Shown here: positions 6,464 to 6,922 of the stretch, piece after piece | How positions within the stretch are numbered: position 1 is the first letter of the stretch | How the letters are laid out: the number at the start of each line of letters is the position of its first letter | Assembly (NCBI GenBank): GCA_030638325.1 | Contig: DAOWEV010000077.1 | Span: 1-6,922, forward strand | Origin: Bacteroidales bacterium | GTDB taxonomy: Bacteria > Bacteroidota > Bacteroidia > Bacteroidales > JAGOPY01 | Direction of reading: 5' to 3' | DNA: 6,922 nucleotides | Translations under genes and position numbers: made by a program | Notes under the pieces: model-generated | What the model was told of the DNA's origin: nothing | Databases searched by the model: none | What the model saw: only the letters and a program-made list of their open reading frames with translations

Positions 6464-6577
6464 AAGCACCAAATCCTAATCCCGATAGATATCGGGAAAA
6501 CAAATTCAAAACTCAAATAACCAAATATTCAAAACAAAGGATTTTCTATAGAATATACGGTTTTGAATTTTGTGCTT
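6464..6577. repeat. Branched inverted-repeat element in the intergenic region
   Basis: AAGCAC (6464-6469) and AAATTCAAAAC (6502-6512) on the left are exactly complementary to GTTTTGAATTT (6560-6570) and GTGCTT (6572-6577) on the right, giving 17 pairs. The 32 extra bases in the left arm hold their own hairpin (6480-6497). The inner loop holds a further short pairing, ATATTC (6525-6530) with GAATAT (6551-6556). AC-rich then GT-rich spacers of this type are, from memory, common between genes in Bacteroidetes. It has no coding potential. Whether it acts as DNA or RNA, or as a transcription end for the upstream gene, cannot be told. Confidence 0.55.
6480..6497. repeat. Short hairpin TCCCGAT-AGAT-ATCGGGA
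   Basis: A perfect 7-bp stem with a 4-base AGAT loop. Near-identical CCCGATAGxTATCGGG palindromes are, to my knowledge, frequent intergenic repeats in Bacteroidetes. It interrupts the left arm of the larger inverted repeat, as if inserted into it or forming a side branch. There is no T tract, so it is not a standard terminator. Confidence 0.6.
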
Positions 6578-6717
6578 TTCCTGTTTTGTGCAATGCATGA
6601 CCCAAAATAAAAACCAACTCTAATAAAATAAATGGTTACAGAGAGAATTTTTAACACATGCGAAAAACAGGAGATGTAGTTAGATATTGTATTTGATTTT
6701 TCAGACCGGATTGTTTT
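6578..6717. other. Non-coding spacer without recognised features
   Basis: AT-rich sequence between the branched inverted repeat and the first REP-like hairpin. The longest reading frames are short and have no recognisable product, and I see no promoter box or terminator worth calling. Confidence 0.5.
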
Positions 6718-6747
6718 CCGAAAGTCCCGTTAGGGACTACATATCGG
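6718..6747. repeat. REP-like element 1 (GTCCC-GTTA-GGGAC core)
   Basis: The core at 6724-6737 is a perfect 5-bp stem closed by a GTTA loop. It is flanked by CCGA (6718-6721) and TCGG (6744-6747), which pair outside it across an asymmetric internal loop, and is followed by TAGAAAATA. The layout matches the short palindromes that accompany REP-associated tyrosine transposases in Bacteroidetes. It lies just downstream of the 3' end of the transposase relic. Confidence 0.6.
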
Positions 6748-6772
6748 TAGAAAATAGATCCCATTGTTAACA

Positions 6773-6907
6773 TCAAGTGCTGTCAGGCACGAAATAATTT
6801 GTATCAACAGGTTTAAAAAGGTAGTTATCGTTATAATCAATCCCAAATTGTTGTAATAGTTCAATATATTCTTCTTTCCATCTGCTATGAACAATACAAG
6901 ACCTGTT
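6773..6907 (-). pseudogene. Relic of the C-terminus of a REP-associated (Y1/IS200-like) transposase
   Basis: The minus strand reads an open stretch whose middle part, WKEEYIELLQQFGIDYNDNY followed by LFKP, closely resembles the last segment of Y1 (HUH) single-strand transposases of the IS200/RAYT group. The reading ends with TGA at 6773-6775 after passing through the second REP-like hairpin. Upstream it is broken by a TAA at 6908-6910, and the residues before H-S-R-W do not look like the transposase. The HUH motif and catalytic tyrosine are not in the window. I therefore call it a truncated relic; an intact copy joined by a frameshift beyond the right edge cannot be excluded. Confidence 0.5.
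6777..6790. repeat. REP-like element 2 (GTGCT-GTCA-GGCAC)
   Basis: A 5-bp stem (four Watson-Crick pairs plus one T-G) with a GTCA loop, followed by GAAATAATTTG. It has the same size and a loop of the same GTNA type as the hairpin at 6724-6737, in the same orientation 39 bases further on. It forms the last codons of the transposase relic's reading frame. Confidence 0.5.
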
Positions 6908-6922
6908 TTAAACTGAAAAAAC

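Noticed and set aside
6311..6520. Small plus-strand frame overlapping the end of the fusion gene
   Set aside because: It is out of frame with the conserved gene, continues into repeats and has no recognisable content.
6406..6922. CRISPR array, tRNA or integration site in the repeat-rich end
   Set aside because: The repeats are hairpins of differing sequence, not regularly spaced identical units, and no tRNA-like fold or attachment duplication was seen.

Overview
The window looks like chromosomal DNA from a member of the Bacteroidota (Bacteroidetes), probably Bacteroidales or a relative. The evidence is the set of protein variants (FtsH with the ALLRAGRFDR form of the second region of homology, BirA with a WESEPGKNL segment, the small SRPBCC protein beside pyrE), the absence of Shine-Dalgarno sequences, several TAnnTTTG-type -7 promoter boxes just upstream of genes, and Bacteroidetes-style GTCCC-GTTA-GGGAC and CCCGAT-AGAT-ATCGGG intergenic hairpins. 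It is mostly a conserved housekeeping neighbourhood with one unusual multidomain gene and a repeat-rich right end.

Left part (1-2389, minus strand): rsfS (ribosomal silencing factor) is followed 32 bases later by ftsH (membrane AAA+ zinc protease). ftsH runs off the left edge only a few codons before its expected end. A TAnnTTTG box at 2412-2419 is the likely start of this operon. birA (biotin protein ligase without a DNA-binding domain) diverges from it on the plus strand (2511-3257). It uses a TTG start and has an unusual biotin-binding loop.

Middle (3269-4425): pyrE (orotate phosphoribosyltransferase) and a small SRPBCC-fold protein form an overlapping minus-strand pair. The pair converges on birA with only 11 bases between the two stop codons. 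pyrE diverges from coaD across a 120-base spacer that holds two back-to-back -7 boxes. The pyrE box is so close to the ATG that its mRNA is probably leaderless or nearly so.

Right part (4426-6922): coaD (phosphopantetheine adenylyltransferase) is followed after six bases by a 502-residue fusion. The fusion consists of an RsbW/SpoIIAB-like ATPase domain, a GNAT acetyltransferase domain and a C-terminal part that resembles a second, degenerate GNAT module. This is the most interesting gene of the window; its substrate and partner are unknown. The last 517 bases hold no intact gene. They contain a branched inverted-repeat element (6464-6577), two REP-like hairpins with GTNA loops (6724-6737 and 6777-6790), and a minus-strand relic of the C-terminus of a REP-associated (IS200-like, Y1) transposase at the right edge.

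Functionally the cluster mixes cofactor biosynthesis or attachment (CoA, biotin), pyrimidine synthesis, ribosome silencing and membrane proteolysis. These genes are commonly neighbours in Bacteroidetes but do not form one pathway. I see no defence system, CRISPR array, tRNA or rRNA here.
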